Assembly: GCA_041675005.1 (NCBI GenBank)
Contig: JBAYUQ010000012.1
Location: 1-64,000 of the forward strand
DNA from: PGYR01 sp041675005
GTDB lineage: Bacteria > Bacteroidota > Ignavibacteria > Kapaibacteriales > UBA2268
Length of the DNA: 64,000 nt
Direction of reading: 5' to 3'
The first letter of the stretch is position 1; each line of letters starts with the position of its first letter. Made by a program: the position numbers and the translations under genes. The notes below the pieces were generated by a model that was not told the origin of the DNA, searched no databases, and was given only the letters and a program-made list of their open reading frames with translations. Of the stretch, positions 44,086 to 53,737 are shown piece by piece.

Positions 44086-45330
44086 CTATATTATTTGTTT
44101 TCCGTTTATCCATGTTTGATCAACATGATTAATACCAAAATGATAAAAAATATCGACATAATCGGTACAATTGCAAACTATAAAATCAGCTTTTTTACCA
44201 ACTTCTAAGCTTCCAACCTCGTTTGACTTTCGAATAGAGTATGCTCCATTTATAGTTGCTGCACTTATAGCCTCTTCGGCGGTCATTCCCATATTAATAA
44301 CTGAGAGTGACATAATCGTTTGCATATTCTCAGTGAAGCAAGAACCGGGGTTGCAATCTGTTGCTATTGCTGTTATAACGCCCGAGTCTATCAGCTTTCT
44401 TGCAGGTGCATAGGGCATTTTGATAAAATAAGCTGTTCCAGGAAGTAATCCAGCCACAGTTCCTGAGCTTTTCAGACTAGCTATTCCCTCATCTGATACA
44501 AATAGCAAGTGGTCTGCTGATACTGCACCAGCATTCGCCGCCATAGTCGCAGCTCCCACATCGGCCAACTCATCGCAATGTGCCTTGGGCAATAGTCCGT
44601 ACTCTTTCCCTGCTTCTAGTACTCTTGTACCTTCTGCTGTAGTATAATATCCCTTATCTACAAATACATCGTTGAACTCGGCTAACTTATTCTCAGAAAT
44701 ATAAGGAAGCATTTCATTGACTATTTGATCTATATATGAGTTTCTATCGCCTTTTAATTCTTTAGGGAAATCGTGAGCTCCCATAAACGTTGGAGTTATT
44801 CGCAATGGCAAAGTCTCACTTAGATGGCGAATTGCCTCTAGCTGCTTTATCTCACCTTCAACAGTCAAGCTATAACCCGATTTCACTTCCATAGAAGTCG
44901 TACCATATTTAGCAGCAGACATAGCTAAGTTTCTTCCAACTTCTGCTAGCTCTTCTATACTTGCTTTTCTGGTTGCGTTGACTGTGGTTTGTATTCCACC
45001 ACCAGCTTCTGCTATTTCAGCATAAGTAGCTCCACGCAATCTCTTACCAAATTCTGCACTTCTATTCCCACCGAATACTACGTGAGTATGCGAATCCACA
45101 AGACCTGGGAGTACAGTTTTTCCTTTCAAATCTATTTCTTTATCTATATCATAACTTGAGATAATATCTACCAAATCACTAGTTTCGCCTATCCATTCGA
45201 TAACGTCAGAAACTATCATAGCGCCGTTTTTTATCTCACCAATATCTTGCATTTGCTCGCCTATTTTGTAGAGAGCACCATCGCTATTCACTGTAACTAG
45301 TGAGCTTATATTCTTGAATAAAATAGCCAT
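44086..45330 (-). CDS. hutI: Imidazolonepropionase
   Basis: The 414-residue amidohydrolase hydrolyses 4-imidazolone-5-propanoate to N-formimino-glutamate, the third step of histidine breakdown. The family motifs are complete: metal ligands His81 and His83 (DSHTHVVFGGNRSAEF), 'ATYAEIAEAGGGIQTTVNAT', His184-region FMGAHDFP, His251 (KAHCDELADVG) and Asp325 (IATDCNPGSC). It is full length. It overlaps manC by one base (TAATG) and precedes the serine hydrolase by eight. No hutH, hutU or hutG lies here, so the pathway is scattered. Confidence 0.95.
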   Translation of the reverse strand: MAILFKNISSLVTVNSDGALYKIGEQMQDIGEIKNGAMIVSDVIEWIGETSDLVDIISSYDIDKEIDLKGKTVLPGLVDSHTHVVFGGNRSAEFGKRLRGATYAEIAEAGGGIQTTVNATRKASIEELAEVGRNLAMSAAKYGTTSMEVKSGYSLTVEGEIKQLEAIRHLSETLPLRITPTFMGAHDFPKELKGDRNSYIDQIVNEMLPYISENKLAEFNDVFVDKGYYTTAEGTRVLEAGKEYGLLPKAHCDELADVGAATMAANAGAVSADHLLFVSDEGIASLKSSGTVAGLLPGTAYFIKMPYAPARKLIDSGVITAIATDCNPGSCFTENMQTIMSLSVINMGMTAEEAISAATINGAYSIRKSNEVGSLEVGKKADFIVCNCTDYVDIFYHFGINHVDQTWINGKQII

Positions 45331-46397
45331 TATAAATACCCTTCTAATCCTTTTGCCTTCATTGCATCTACTATCTGTTTTACGTGCTGAGCATCTTTTT
45401 TATAGCAGCTCATAACGGCATCATCTGTCTGAATCAATACAGTCTCACATAAGCCATAAGCTGTCGCTAATTTATTCGTAGAGTTGATGATAATAGAATC
45501 TTTGCAATTAATTGCTACTACATTTCCTTTGATTATATTGCCATTCTCATCTTTGTTATTCACCCTATCCAGAGCATCGAAAGCACCCAAATCATCCCAA
45601 TGGAAGTTGGCTTCTGTCACAACTGCTTTCTTTGTTTTTTCCATTAGTGCGTAGTCTATAGAAATTCCTGCGAAAGATTCGAATATACTTCTCATCTCTG
45701 AGTTAGATTCTGTTAATTGTTTGATTTTACTTCCAATTTCAGGAGCATTTAGCTTCATTTCTTCTATGAAAGTATCTAATCTGTAGAAAAACATACCACT
45801 ATTCCATAGGTATTTTCCTGATGACAAGTATTGCTCAGCAATCACCTCACTCGGCTTTTCTTTGAAACTAACTACTTCGAATATTCCTATTTCATCATCA
45901 TTCAATTTATTACCAGTTTCTATGTAGCCGTAGCCGGTTTCTGCTCTATCTGGGACTATTCCAATAGTCGAGATAACTCCGTGTTGTTCCACATAGTCAA
46001 GGGCTTTGGAGATCGTATCTCTAAAATTTTCTTCAGGCGCTATAATCTGATCAGCAGTAAGCACAGCAATAGATTGCTCCTTGCCTTTGTGTTTATTAGC
46101 TAATATCCCTGCTGCTAGTGCAAGGCAAGGTGCAGTGTTCCGTTTAGCTGGCTCTGCTATTATGTTCTCTTTGGGGAGCTGCGGGAGCGCGTCTTCTATG
46201 GGCTTTTTCAGATGCTCTCCTGTTATGATATATACGTTTTCGTAATCTATCATGGGGGCAACTCGGTCTATCGCCTCGGCTATCATTACTTTACCCGATG
46301 AAGTCAGCTCTAATAATTGTTTCGGTTTATTTTTTCTGCTCAATGGCCAAAATCGCTCACCCGAGCCACCAGCCATTATTACTACATTTCTAATCAT
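45330..46397 (-). CDS. manC: Mannose-1-phosphate guanylyltransferase
   Basis: The 355-residue nucleotidyltransferase makes GDP-mannose from GTP and mannose-1-phosphate for surface polysaccharide. It has the signature VVIMAGGSGERFWPLSRKNK with PKQLLEL, then AEPAKRNTAPCLALAAG, VLTADQII, 'ETGYGYIETG' and FKEKPSE, and 'YLWNSGMFFYRLDTFIEEM'. The bifunctional isomerase domain is absent, so this is the short, transferase-only form. Its 5' end overlaps the upstream lipoprotein gene by eight bases, and its stop overlaps hutI by one. Confidence 0.93.
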   Translation of the reverse strand: MIRNVVIMAGGSGERFWPLSRKNKPKQLLELTSSGKVMIAEAIDRVAPMIDYENVYIITGEHLKKPIEDALPQLPKENIIAEPAKRNTAPCLALAAGILANKHKGKEQSIAVLTADQIIAPEENFRDTISKALDYVEQHGVISTIGIVPDRAETGYGYIETGNKLNDDEIGIFEVVSFKEKPSEVIAEQYLSSGKYLWNSGMFFYRLDTFIEEMKLNAPEIGSKIKQLTESNSEMRSIFESFAGISIDYALMEKTKKAVVTEANFHWDDLGAFDALDRVNNKDENGNIIKGNVVAINCKDSIIINSTNKLATAYGLCETVLIQTDDAVMSCYKKDAQHVKQIVDAMKAKGLEGYL

Positions 46398-47043
46398 GTT
46401 TTTTCAAATGGTTTTTGTTTTGCAAATCTAATACTAAATCATCAGCCAAGTAGCTAATTTGGTTACCTAATTGGTATTTCCCCACTTCGCCATCTTTGTA
46501 CTTTATACTTTCGCCTTGCCACGAAACTTGATTGTTTTTGACATCAATTATCTTCATTTGCATTTGCATATCTATCTCTAGTATCCGCTGCATTTCCTTG
46601 TGAGTAGATACGGAAGTAGTTGTCTTAGTATTCTTCTTAGTTGTGTCATTGTCAACCTTCGTTTGAGTATTCGTAACTATTTTGGGAATTAGTTCATCTC
46701 GCACGACTTCTTCTGACAAAGTTACTAATAAAAAAGCATCATAGCCATTTTTGTTCAATACCGTATTGTAATAATCTTGTGTCCATTCTTCTATTGGTGG
46801 GAATAGAACGGAACCCTCGGTAGCAAAAGCGCCAATTTCTCTGAATGAACTCACGAGTATATCCTCGTAAAATTTCCGTTCAGCTAGAGTGCGACCCTCG
46901 ACTAGTACACAAACCTTTTGATAAGTCTTACCAAAGTAATCTGGGTGAGTATAGGAGGTCATTTTCACAGTCCTGCGAATACATGACGTAAATATAATAG
47001 TTGCTAATAATAGTAATGTAATTAGTAAAAATTTTCTTTTCAT
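46390..47043 (-). CDS. Hypothetical lipoprotein, first gene of manC operon
   Basis: The 217-residue product has a signal with lipobox IFTSC (Cys21), followed by a region resembling lipoproteins that manage envelope stress or glycan export: 'KTYQKVCVLVEGRTLAERKF', 'SSFREIGAFATEGSVLFPPI', then a central Thr/Lys-rich low-complexity stretch (140-165). The C-terminus, 'MQMKIIDVKNNQVSWQGESI', recalls proteins of the DUF4136/GNA1162-like kind. I do not recognise it specifically. GGAGG lies before the ATG (minus strand of 47044-47053). It is translationally coupled to manC, which suggests an envelope-polysaccharide link. Confidence 0.65.
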   Translation of the reverse strand: MKRKFLLITLLLLATIIFTSCIRRTVKMTSYTHPDYFGKTYQKVCVLVEGRTLAERKFYEDILVSSFREIGAFATEGSVLFPPIEEWTQDYYNTVLNKNGYDAFLLVTLSEEVVRDELIPKIVTNTQTKVDNDTTKKNTKTTTSVSTHKEMQRILEIDMQMQMKIIDVKNNQVSWQGESIKYKDGEVGKYQLGNQISYLADDLVLDLQNKNHLKKHD

Positions 47044-47178
47044 TTCTCCTCCTCCAAAAAATATGATAACTACTAAATTAAAAACAATCTTAGATATAAT
47101 ACAATTATTTATAAATTTAGTTTCAAAGGAGGAGGGATTACCACGTCACTTTGATAACGACACAGATGTAAGAAGAGT

Positions 47179-47231
47179 TTTCTTCGTTTGTCCACCTCCC
47201 TAACTCATTCGTTGTTAGCCAGCTCCGTCAA
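47179..47231 (-). repeat. Inverted copy of the 13951-14006 repeat
   Basis: Read on the minus strand it gives TTGACGGAGCTGGCTAACAA, then GAATGAGTTAGGGAGGTGG and ACAAACGAAGAAAA, matching 13951-14006 with a few substitutions. It lies between the manC operon and an integrase relic. Confidence 0.8.
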
Positions 47232-47297
47232 ATGAGGACAGCCCAGTCACTCGGAACAAAGTGCTTTAGAGTTATTTCAACTTACGATGTCACTAAA

Positions 47298-47564
47298 ATG
47301 ATGAGAAGACTAAAGGAATTATATAACAAAGGTTTGACAAGAGACTATAAAAACAGAAATTTATAAGAAGTTGGAAAGTTAGCTAACAATAATGAAATAG
47401 AGGCTTCAATAAGATTAGTTGGCTCAGAAAGAGAAATAGTCAAAAAACCAAGATGGAAGTTATTGACTACACACGTTGGAAGAAGAACATTTGCTACAAG
47501 GGCTATCGAAAAAAGAATACCAATTTATGATAACAAAGATATACTAAGTCTATTGTGGAAATAG
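47298..47564 (+). pseudogene. Relic of tyrosine recombinase (integrase) C-terminus
   Basis: In one frame from ATG 47298 to TAG 47562 the sequence reads through a single internal TAA (47364-47366). The tail has RLVGSEREIVKKPRWKLL then THVGRRTFATRAIEKRIPI, which matches the active-site region of tyrosine recombinases (HxxRRTFAT, with the catalytic His/Arg), followed by a truncated end lacking the nucleophile tyrosine. The upstream part (MMRRLKELYNKGLTRDYKNR, then EVGKLANN) also fits phage-integrase phrasing. It is a dead 3' fragment, evidence of a past mobile element here. Confidence 0.65.
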
Positions 47565-47649
47565 AAATTGAATATTCTGTGCGTTTTAAAATTATCTTGA
47601 TAAAACTTTTATTACACAAACTAAAATAGACTAAAAGTAATGTTTCAAA

Positions 47650-50600
47650 TTAAGATAAATTAGAACTCTCACGATTATCTAATAAAAATGTATCAATCGA
47701 ATTCAATACTATATCTAACTCTTCTATTAGTTCTTTTGTATTCTCTTTTGTCGGGATTAAATCTTCAGAAATTAACTTCTGAAATTCTGAAGAAATCGAA
47801 TATAAATTCTCTGCACCAACATCAGCAGCTGAGCCCTTCAGTGTATGAACTAGACGCACAGCTGGAGCTCTATCATTATAATCAAAAATATTCAATAACT
47901 CATTTAAGAAATTCTTATTATTCTGGCTGAAAAGTGTCAAGATAATAAGATACAAATCAAGATTATCATCTAATCTAGATAAAGCATCTTCATAATTAAT
48001 ACATTTTATACTAATTATTTGAGTTGCCGTATCATTTTGATTATGCTTCTCTTGTTGTTTAACATCTGCACTACTACTCTCTTTTATGTCCTCAGGTTTT
48101 ATCCATTCAACTAGTGTTTTGAATACTTGGTCTGGTTCTAAAGGTTTAGAAATAAATCCGTTCATTCCACTTTTCAAGCATTTTTCTTTTGTACCAGTCA
48201 CGGCATCTGCAGTCAAAGCAATTATAGGTGTACTTTTAGCATTCTCAATTTGGCGAATACCTTTCGTTGCTTCATAGCCATCTAATTCAGGCATTTGTAA
48301 GTCCATAAATATAAGGTTATAAGGATTGTCTTCTTTTTGTTTATTCACCATCTCTATTGCTATTTTACCATTTTTTGCATATTCAACATTAAAGCCACTA
48401 CTCTCTAGTATTTCACCTGCTACTAACCTATTAATTGAATTATCTTCTACTAATAATATTCTTGCTCCTGCAATTTTATCAAGGCCCAAACTTATTTTAG
48501 TTTCTTCAACTACGTGATTTTCCCTTGTTGGTGAAGTTAGCTTTTTAGCTGTAATAATTGAATCTAGTAATTTGGAACTAGAAATTGGTTTTACTAAATA
48601 TTCATTAATCCCGTATGACTTAGCTTGTTCTAGAATTTCTTCTCGGTCAAACTCAGTAATCATAATTATAATTGGAACTTCCTGAATATTTCTATTACTT
48701 CTAATTAATTTTATAGTCTCAACCCCATCTAACTCAGGCATTTGTGAATCTATTAATAATATTTCAAATGGTTTGTCTTGAGCAGACTCCAACAATCTAA
48801 TTGCTTCAGACCCAGATTCAGCAACGGTAACGTCTAAATTAAAAGGTTCTAATTTTTCTGCCAATATATTTCTTGAAGTTTCATTATCATCACAAATTAA
48901 AACTTTCATTCCATTTAGTTTTATAATGGGAACTATACTTGTTGTATCTTCTAAGCCAGAACATAAGCCAGAACAATTGTAACTGAGCTCAATATTAAAA
49001 GTTGATCCTGTGCCAAGCTCAGATTCCACGGATATTTTGCCACCCATTAATTCAACCAAATTCTTAGTTATAGTAAGCCCAAGTCCAGACCCTCCAAATT
49101 TCCTTGTGGTAGTAGAGTCAGCTTGAGTGAATGATGAGAATAATCTGTCCATTCCTTCTTGACTAATCCCTATTCCAGTATCTTTTACAGAAATTAGAAG
49201 TGAAACTGAATTTTCTTTTTTTGAAATTTTCGAAATCCTAATTACTATTTCACCTGCTTCTGTAAATTTGATGGCATTAGAACAAATGTTTGTTAGGATT
49301 TGATTGAGTCTCAACGGGTCGCCAATTAAATTAAGCGGTACATCAGACTCTATTATATAGATCAATTCTAGGCCTTTTTCTTGTGCTTTAGAACTAATGA
49401 CTGTTGTTACATCTTCAAGAACTTGTTCTAAATCAAATTCTATTTCCTCTATAGTTAACTTACCTGCTTCAATTTTTGAAAAATCAAGAATATCATTTAT
49501 TATTCTAAGAAGTGATTTGGCTGAAAAATCAATTTTTTGAAGGTAATTCAATTGTTGATCATCTAAATTTGTTTTCAAGGCCAAATAAGAAAGACCTATA
49601 ATTCCGTTCATAGGAGTACGAATTTCATGACTCATATTAGCAAGAAACTGCGACTTGTAATTACTTGATATCTCCAATTCATGTGCTTTATTTTCTAACA
49701 TTATTTGAGTTTTTTCAAGCTCATTATTTTTCTTTTCAATTTCAGCTGAAGAAAGTCTTAAGCTCTCGGTTTTTATTTCAAGATTTTTATTAATACGTAA
49801 TAACATATCTTGTTGTATCTTTAATTCTTCTGCTTGTTCTTGTGTTTTCTCTAGTAGTATTTTTGTTTTAGTTACATTATTAATATTGTTAATTACAATT
49901 CCAATTTTAGAAACTGCTTCTTCTAGTATTTCCAAATTAAATTCTGTAAACTCCTCGAATGAGCCCAACTCGATTATTCCTAATAAATTGTCATAATACA
50001 TAACAGGCATTATTAATACCTGTAAAGGAGTTTCCCCACCTAATGAGGAAGTAATTTTAAAATAATCAGAAGGTATGTTAGTTAGTAGTATTTTTTCTTT
50101 ATCCTTAGCACATTGCCCTAGTAATCCCTCTCCGTATTTTATAGTAGATGAAAGTCGATCTGATTTTTTAAAGGCATAAGAACCTTTTAAACTTAAACTT
50201 TCCATATTTTCATTATTTAAATAAAAAGCGCCATAACCAGCTCCCATTAATCTTGATATTTGTGCTATCAATTTTTCTGATAAAATTTCAATATTAGTTT
50301 CATTGTGGGCCACATTTATTATTGATGAGACCATAGTTTTGAAGTCATTTTGCTTCTTCAATTCTATATTATTCTCGGCAATCTGATTTTGTAATAGTTT
50401 ACTTTCAGTAATATCAAATCTAAGAGATAAGAATCTATCAATCCTCCCTTTGTTATTCATTATGGGACCAATTACTGCATATACCCAATAATAAGTTCCA
50501 TCTTTAGCTTTGTTTTTTACCTCACCTTTCCAAATATTACCTCTATTGATTACTGACCACATTTCCTTCCAAAATTCATTTGAATGATGATTAGAGTTTA

Positions 50601-51627
50601 CAACATTTTGGTTTTTCCCAATTAATTCATCTCTGGTATATTTAGAAATCATTACAAATTTTTCATTTACATCTAATATATTACCTTTTCGGTCGGTAGT
50701 TGAAACTATAACAGTTTGATTAAGGGCTTTTGTTTGCATTGATAATTCATTATTAAGTAACTCAAGTTTTTCACTAAAAAGCTGGCTTTTCTCAATACTT
50801 TCATTTAGAGAAGCGGTTCTCTCTATTAACTGAGCTTGCATTTTCTTGAAGGAATCACCCAGTTTAGTTATCTCTAAGAAACCATCCAATTCAGTATTAA
50901 CATGATAATCTCCAGAGCCAATTTCCTCTGCTATTTTTATTGTTCTCCTTATTCTTTTTGTGATAAAGTCCGAAATAAAATACATTATCAGGAATCCAAA
51001 AATTACAACTAAAACTCTGGCTATTATTAACGTTTTAGATATACTCATAGTATTTGTTTTACTATTACCTTCACTAACTTGTAACAGGTTTTTTTCTATT
51101 CCTATAAAGCTATGTATTTCTGATCTAAGCTCTTCAAATAATTTCTCTTTAATTCCATTATTTGTAAGCTCAACTAGTTCCTCATAAGTAGCTTTACCCT
51201 CGTTAACTTCTTGTCTTTTATTAATTTCATTGGTCAATGTTGTATTATACCGCACATTTTCCAATCTCTTTATCACCTCAAGTTGTTCAACTTGTGAAGG
51301 GTCTTCTCCAACTAAATTATCTAGAATTTTAAGTTGATGCAAAAATTCTTTTTTATCTTCAGAAAATGTGCTTAAAAAATCACGATTCCCAGTGATTAGA
51401 TATGCTCTTTGAGATGTTTCCATATCAACAATTTTGTTTTCTAGTTCTAAGGCATGTGCAATAACTTTAAAAGTATGAATTGACTCTGTACTAGCATCTT
51501 CTGTTTCTATTATTTCAGTAAAACTAAGAACCGACAGACTGACAATAAATAAAATAAAAATTCCAATTCCAGACAATAGAATTGCTTTTAGTGGTAATGA
51601 TTTTAAGTTCAAAATGTTGTTCTCCAC
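47650..51627 (-). CDS. Hybrid histidine kinase: CHASE3-HAMP-PAS-GAF-HK-REC-REC-HPt
   Basis: The 1325-residue kinase has TM helices at about 15-37 and 199-219, enclosing a CHASE3 sensor (40-190, 'VDMETSQRAYLITGNRDFLS'). HAMP (215-270), PAS (303-410, with 'KYTRDELIGKNQNVVNSNHH'), GAF (430-585), a coiled coil, HisKA with His667 (NMSHEIRTPMNGIIG) and the ATPase (SNAIKFTEAGE, DTGIGIS, GGSGLGLTITK) follow. Receiver 1 has Asp960 (LIDSQMPELDG), receiver 2 Asp1109 (FMDLQMPELDG), and an HPt domain has His1261 (VHTLKGSAAD). All relay residues are intact, so it is a complete phosphorelay in one chain. CHASE3 ligands are unknown. It is monocistronic and opens the signalling island. Confidence 0.93.
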   Translation of the reverse strand: MENNILNLKSLPLKAILLSGIGIFILFIVSLSVLSFTEIIETEDASTESIHTFKVIAHALELENKIVDMETSQRAYLITGNRDFLSTFSEDKKEFLHQLKILDNLVGEDPSQVEQLEVIKRLENVRYNTTLTNEINKRQEVNEGKATYEELVELTNNGIKEKLFEELRSEIHSFIGIEKNLLQVSEGNSKTNTMSISKTLIIARVLVVIFGFLIMYFISDFITKRIRRTIKIAEEIGSGDYHVNTELDGFLEITKLGDSFKKMQAQLIERTASLNESIEKSQLFSEKLELLNNELSMQTKALNQTVIVSTTDRKGNILDVNEKFVMISKYTRDELIGKNQNVVNSNHHSNEFWKEMWSVINRGNIWKGEVKNKAKDGTYYWVYAVIGPIMNNKGRIDRFLSLRFDITESKLLQNQIAENNIELKKQNDFKTMVSSIINVAHNETNIEILSEKLIAQISRLMGAGYGAFYLNNENMESLSLKGSYAFKKSDRLSSTIKYGEGLLGQCAKDKEKILLTNIPSDYFKITSSLGGETPLQVLIMPVMYYDNLLGIIELGSFEEFTEFNLEILEEAVSKIGIVINNINNVTKTKILLEKTQEQAEELKIQQDMLLRINKNLEIKTESLRLSSAEIEKKNNELEKTQIMLENKAHELEISSNYKSQFLANMSHEIRTPMNGIIGLSYLALKTNLDDQQLNYLQKIDFSAKSLLRIINDILDFSKIEAGKLTIEEIEFDLEQVLEDVTTVISSKAQEKGLELIYIIESDVPLNLIGDPLRLNQILTNICSNAIKFTEAGEIVIRISKISKKENSVSLLISVKDTGIGISQEGMDRLFSSFTQADSTTTRKFGGSGLGLTITKNLVELMGGKISVESELGTGSTFNIELSYNCSGLCSGLEDTTSIVPIIKLNGMKVLICDDNETSRNILAEKLEPFNLDVTVAESGSEAIRLLESAQDKPFEILLIDSQMPELDGVETIKLIRSNRNIQEVPIIIMITEFDREEILEQAKSYGINEYLVKPISSSKLLDSIITAKKLTSPTRENHVVEETKISLGLDKIAGARILLVEDNSINRLVAGEILESSGFNVEYAKNGKIAIEMVNKQKEDNPYNLIFMDLQMPELDGYEATKGIRQIENAKSTPIIALTADAVTGTKEKCLKSGMNGFISKPLEPDQVFKTLVEWIKPEDIKESSSADVKQQEKHNQNDTATQIISIKCINYEDALSRLDDNLDLYLIILTLFSQNNKNFLNELLNIFDYNDRAPAVRLVHTLKGSAADVGAENLYSISSEFQKLISEDLIPTKENTKELIEELDIVLNSIDTFLLDNRESSNLS

Positions 51628-51739
51628 GTAATAAAAAAATTATGTGCTAATGGAAATATTATTAGAAACAAGTATGAAGAGTACTATTATTTAAAGAATA
51701 ATTCTTTATTTATACATTTAATAATTTTTGGAATCTATG

Positions 51740-52000
51740 CTACCAGTTATTAACTATCCACTTAAAAATTATTTCTTTACTATTCAAATGAATTGGAACA
51801 TCTTCTCTTATCATTTTTTCTAATCTTTGAGCTGTTCCTAATTTTTTAAAACCCCATTGCTTCATAATATAATTAATAAATAATAGGATTTCATGACCAT
51901 TATATCTATCAATTATTTCTAGCGATTCAAAATCAGGACACTCATTTTCCCAATTATAATCTGTATATTTAAGTTGATTCTTATCCATATCCATATACAA
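51740..52000 (-). CDS. Small hypothetical protein in signalling island
   Basis: The 86-residue frame has several possible ATGs near its start (residues 1, 3, 5) and no strong ribosome site. It is Tyr/Trp-rich (YTDYNWENECPDFESLEIID) with a helical C-terminus (LLFINYIMKQWGFKKLGTAQ, ending IIFKWIVNNW). It has no signal or recognisable domain. It lies between a hybrid kinase and an HPt gene on the opposite strand. Composition and codon use fit the island, so it may be real, but support is weak. Confidence 0.4.
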   Translation of the reverse strand: MYMDMDKNQLKYTDYNWENECPDFESLEIIDRYNGHEILLFINYIMKQWGFKKLGTAQRLEKMIREDVPIHLNSKEIIFKWIVNNW

Positions 52001-52094
52001 TATAAAGAATAAATATAATAATTGTAAAATATTTTTATATATTTGATTAATTAATTCTTAGTTATCATTTTTTATATTAATTCAAGTCAATCAA

Positions 52095-52472
52095 ATGAAA
52101 AAAGAAATAAAAACAACATTAAAGAATTATATAGACACGTCAGAGATTATTCAGCCAACAAATATATTAGAGATATTGTCAGATGATTACAATGCTTATA
52201 AGAGACTATTGCTGAAGTATCGAGATAAATACGGTCTAATGATAAATCAGTTTAATAATGAATATCAAAATGATACTACATCATATTTCAAGACAACGCA
52301 TTTGTTAAAAGGTGTTACTGGCACCATAGGTGCTATGAAGTTATATGATCTACTAGTAGAGATTGAACAAAACCGCGAGAACCATGAATTACTAGACATC
52401 AATCATAATAACTTTAATAAATCACATGATGAGCTTTTAGAATTTATTGATAAATTAGAAAAAATAAATTAA
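52095..52472 (+). CDS. Stand-alone HPt phosphotransfer protein
   Basis: The 125-residue protein is a free histidine phosphotransfer domain: helices with ILEILSDDYNAYKRLLLKY, then His69 in FKTTHLLKGVTGTIGAMKLY, matching the H-x-L-K-G motif, and a final helix. It carries phosphate between a hybrid kinase receiver and a response regulator. No kinase is cotranscribed; it points at the convergent REC-HDdead gene, whose stop is two bases away. The partner could be the kinase at 36-39.6 kb, which has a receiver but no HPt. Confidence 0.85.
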   Translation: MKKEIKTTLKNYIDTSEIIQPTNILEILSDDYNAYKRLLLKYRDKYGLMINQFNNEYQNDTTSYFKTTHLLKGVTGTIGAMKLYDLLVEIEQNRENHELLDINHNNFNKSHDELLEFIDKLEKIN

Positions 52473-52474
52473 TA

Positions 52475-53734
52475 CTAATTGTTGATTTTTATGAAGATAG
52501 GCCCTGTGATTCTATTTTTATTAGTTAACTTCGATATATAAGTTAAGTTTTTAATATCGATTTCCTCATTTTTTTCAACGACTACTACATTTGAAGTATC
52601 CACAATATCAGCGAAAAGTATCATTCCGACTTTTATTTCATTAATATTTATTGATTTATAATTTGATTTTGTGATGTGTGTTTTTAATTCAAGACTTTTA
52701 ATTAAGTCAAGCAAGTCAACTTCTTTCAAATGATACATTGCTTCCAATTCAGTAAATGCGTCTGGCTTTGAAACTCCTTTGGCAAGAATATCATCATATT
52801 CATTTAGTATTTTTAATAATTTACTTAATATATTACTAGTACTTGAAATAGAAACAGAATCTATTAGATTGAATGAAAGGAACATATTTCTGATTCCATC
52901 AGTAATATCTTCTAAAAAATTTAAGTTAACCAAAAGCTCAGAAGAAGAAGCCATTTGATTTCTTATCGAATTTATTTCCATTTGCGTTAAATCTTTACCT
53001 GATAGATAACCCTCTATCAACTCTTTGTTGAAATTTATTATATTAATATGAGAAAGTATATTTGCAATTTCAAACTGCCATTTTAAATCGGGATATAATA
53101 TTTTACAAACTTGAGTACCTAGTTCATTTATTCTTTTGATTCTTTCCGCAATTCTGGTGTCCGAATTTGAAATAAAATTGATTAATATTAACAGGAGGCC
53201 TTTCAGTGTATTGTCTAGTACTGATTTAAGTTTTTCATTCGAATCATTTAATTCAGAAGTTCTTTCTTCGAGTTTCAAATTCAAAATGCGGTTTAATTCT
53301 TCTAACTTTGATTCTTGAATAATAATCGACTTTTCTTTATAATAACTCTTGAACGCTTCGGTAAGTGTTAACTCTAGGTCGTTACCGTCCCAAGGTTTTG
53401 TAAGGAATCTATACAACTTTGCGTTGATCATTGCATTTCCGACCCCTTCATTCGAGGCCTGACCTGTCAACATAATTCTTTTAGAATCTGGGAGAAGTTT
53501 CATTGCTTCAATTAAAAAAATGTCTCCTGTCATATTAGGCATGATATAATCCGAAATAATAATCGGAACATCAATTTTCTTAGATTTGAATTCTTTAATT
53601 AATTCTATGGCTTCTTCACCTGATTCAGCTATTTCAATTTGAAGCATTCCTTTAAAAATTGTTCGGATTTCATTCCTTAGACTTTCAAGAATTATTCTTT
53701 CATCATCAACACAAATAATAACAGACTTTTTCAA
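52475..53734 (-). CDS. Response regulator with inactive HD-GYP-like domain
   Basis: The 419-residue protein has an N-terminal receiver with Asp62 (IIISDYIMPNMTGD) and the RpfG-like 'RIMLTGQASNEGVGNAMINA' and FLTKPWDGNDLELTLTEA, a coiled coil (140-175), and an alpha-helical domain that aligns with HD-GYP phosphodiesterases (about 180-330). The catalytic residues are gone: the HDIGK position reads ILSHINIINF and there is no HHE or GYP. A final small beta domain (360-419) follows. It cannot be an ordinary c-di-GMP hydrolase; it may bind the nucleotide or a partner. It is last of three genes with the REC-HK four bases upstream, and has a paralogue at 62950. Confidence 0.85.
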   Translation of the reverse strand: MKKSVIICVDDERIILESLRNEIRTIFKGMLQIEIAESGEEAIELIKEFKSKKIDVPIIISDYIMPNMTGDIFLIEAMKLLPDSKRIMLTGQASNEGVGNAMINAKLYRFLTKPWDGNDLELTLTEAFKSYYKEKSIIIQESKLEELNRILNLKLEERTSELNDSNEKLKSVLDNTLKGLLLILINFISNSDTRIAERIKRINELGTQVCKILYPDLKWQFEIANILSHINIINFNKELIEGYLSGKDLTQMEINSIRNQMASSSELLVNLNFLEDITDGIRNMFLSFNLIDSVSISSTSNILSKLLKILNEYDDILAKGVSKPDAFTELEAMYHLKEVDLLDLIKSLELKTHITKSNYKSININEIKVGMILFADIVDTSNVVVVEKNEEIDIKNLTYISKLTNKNRITGPIFIKINN

Positions 53735-53737
53735 AAT

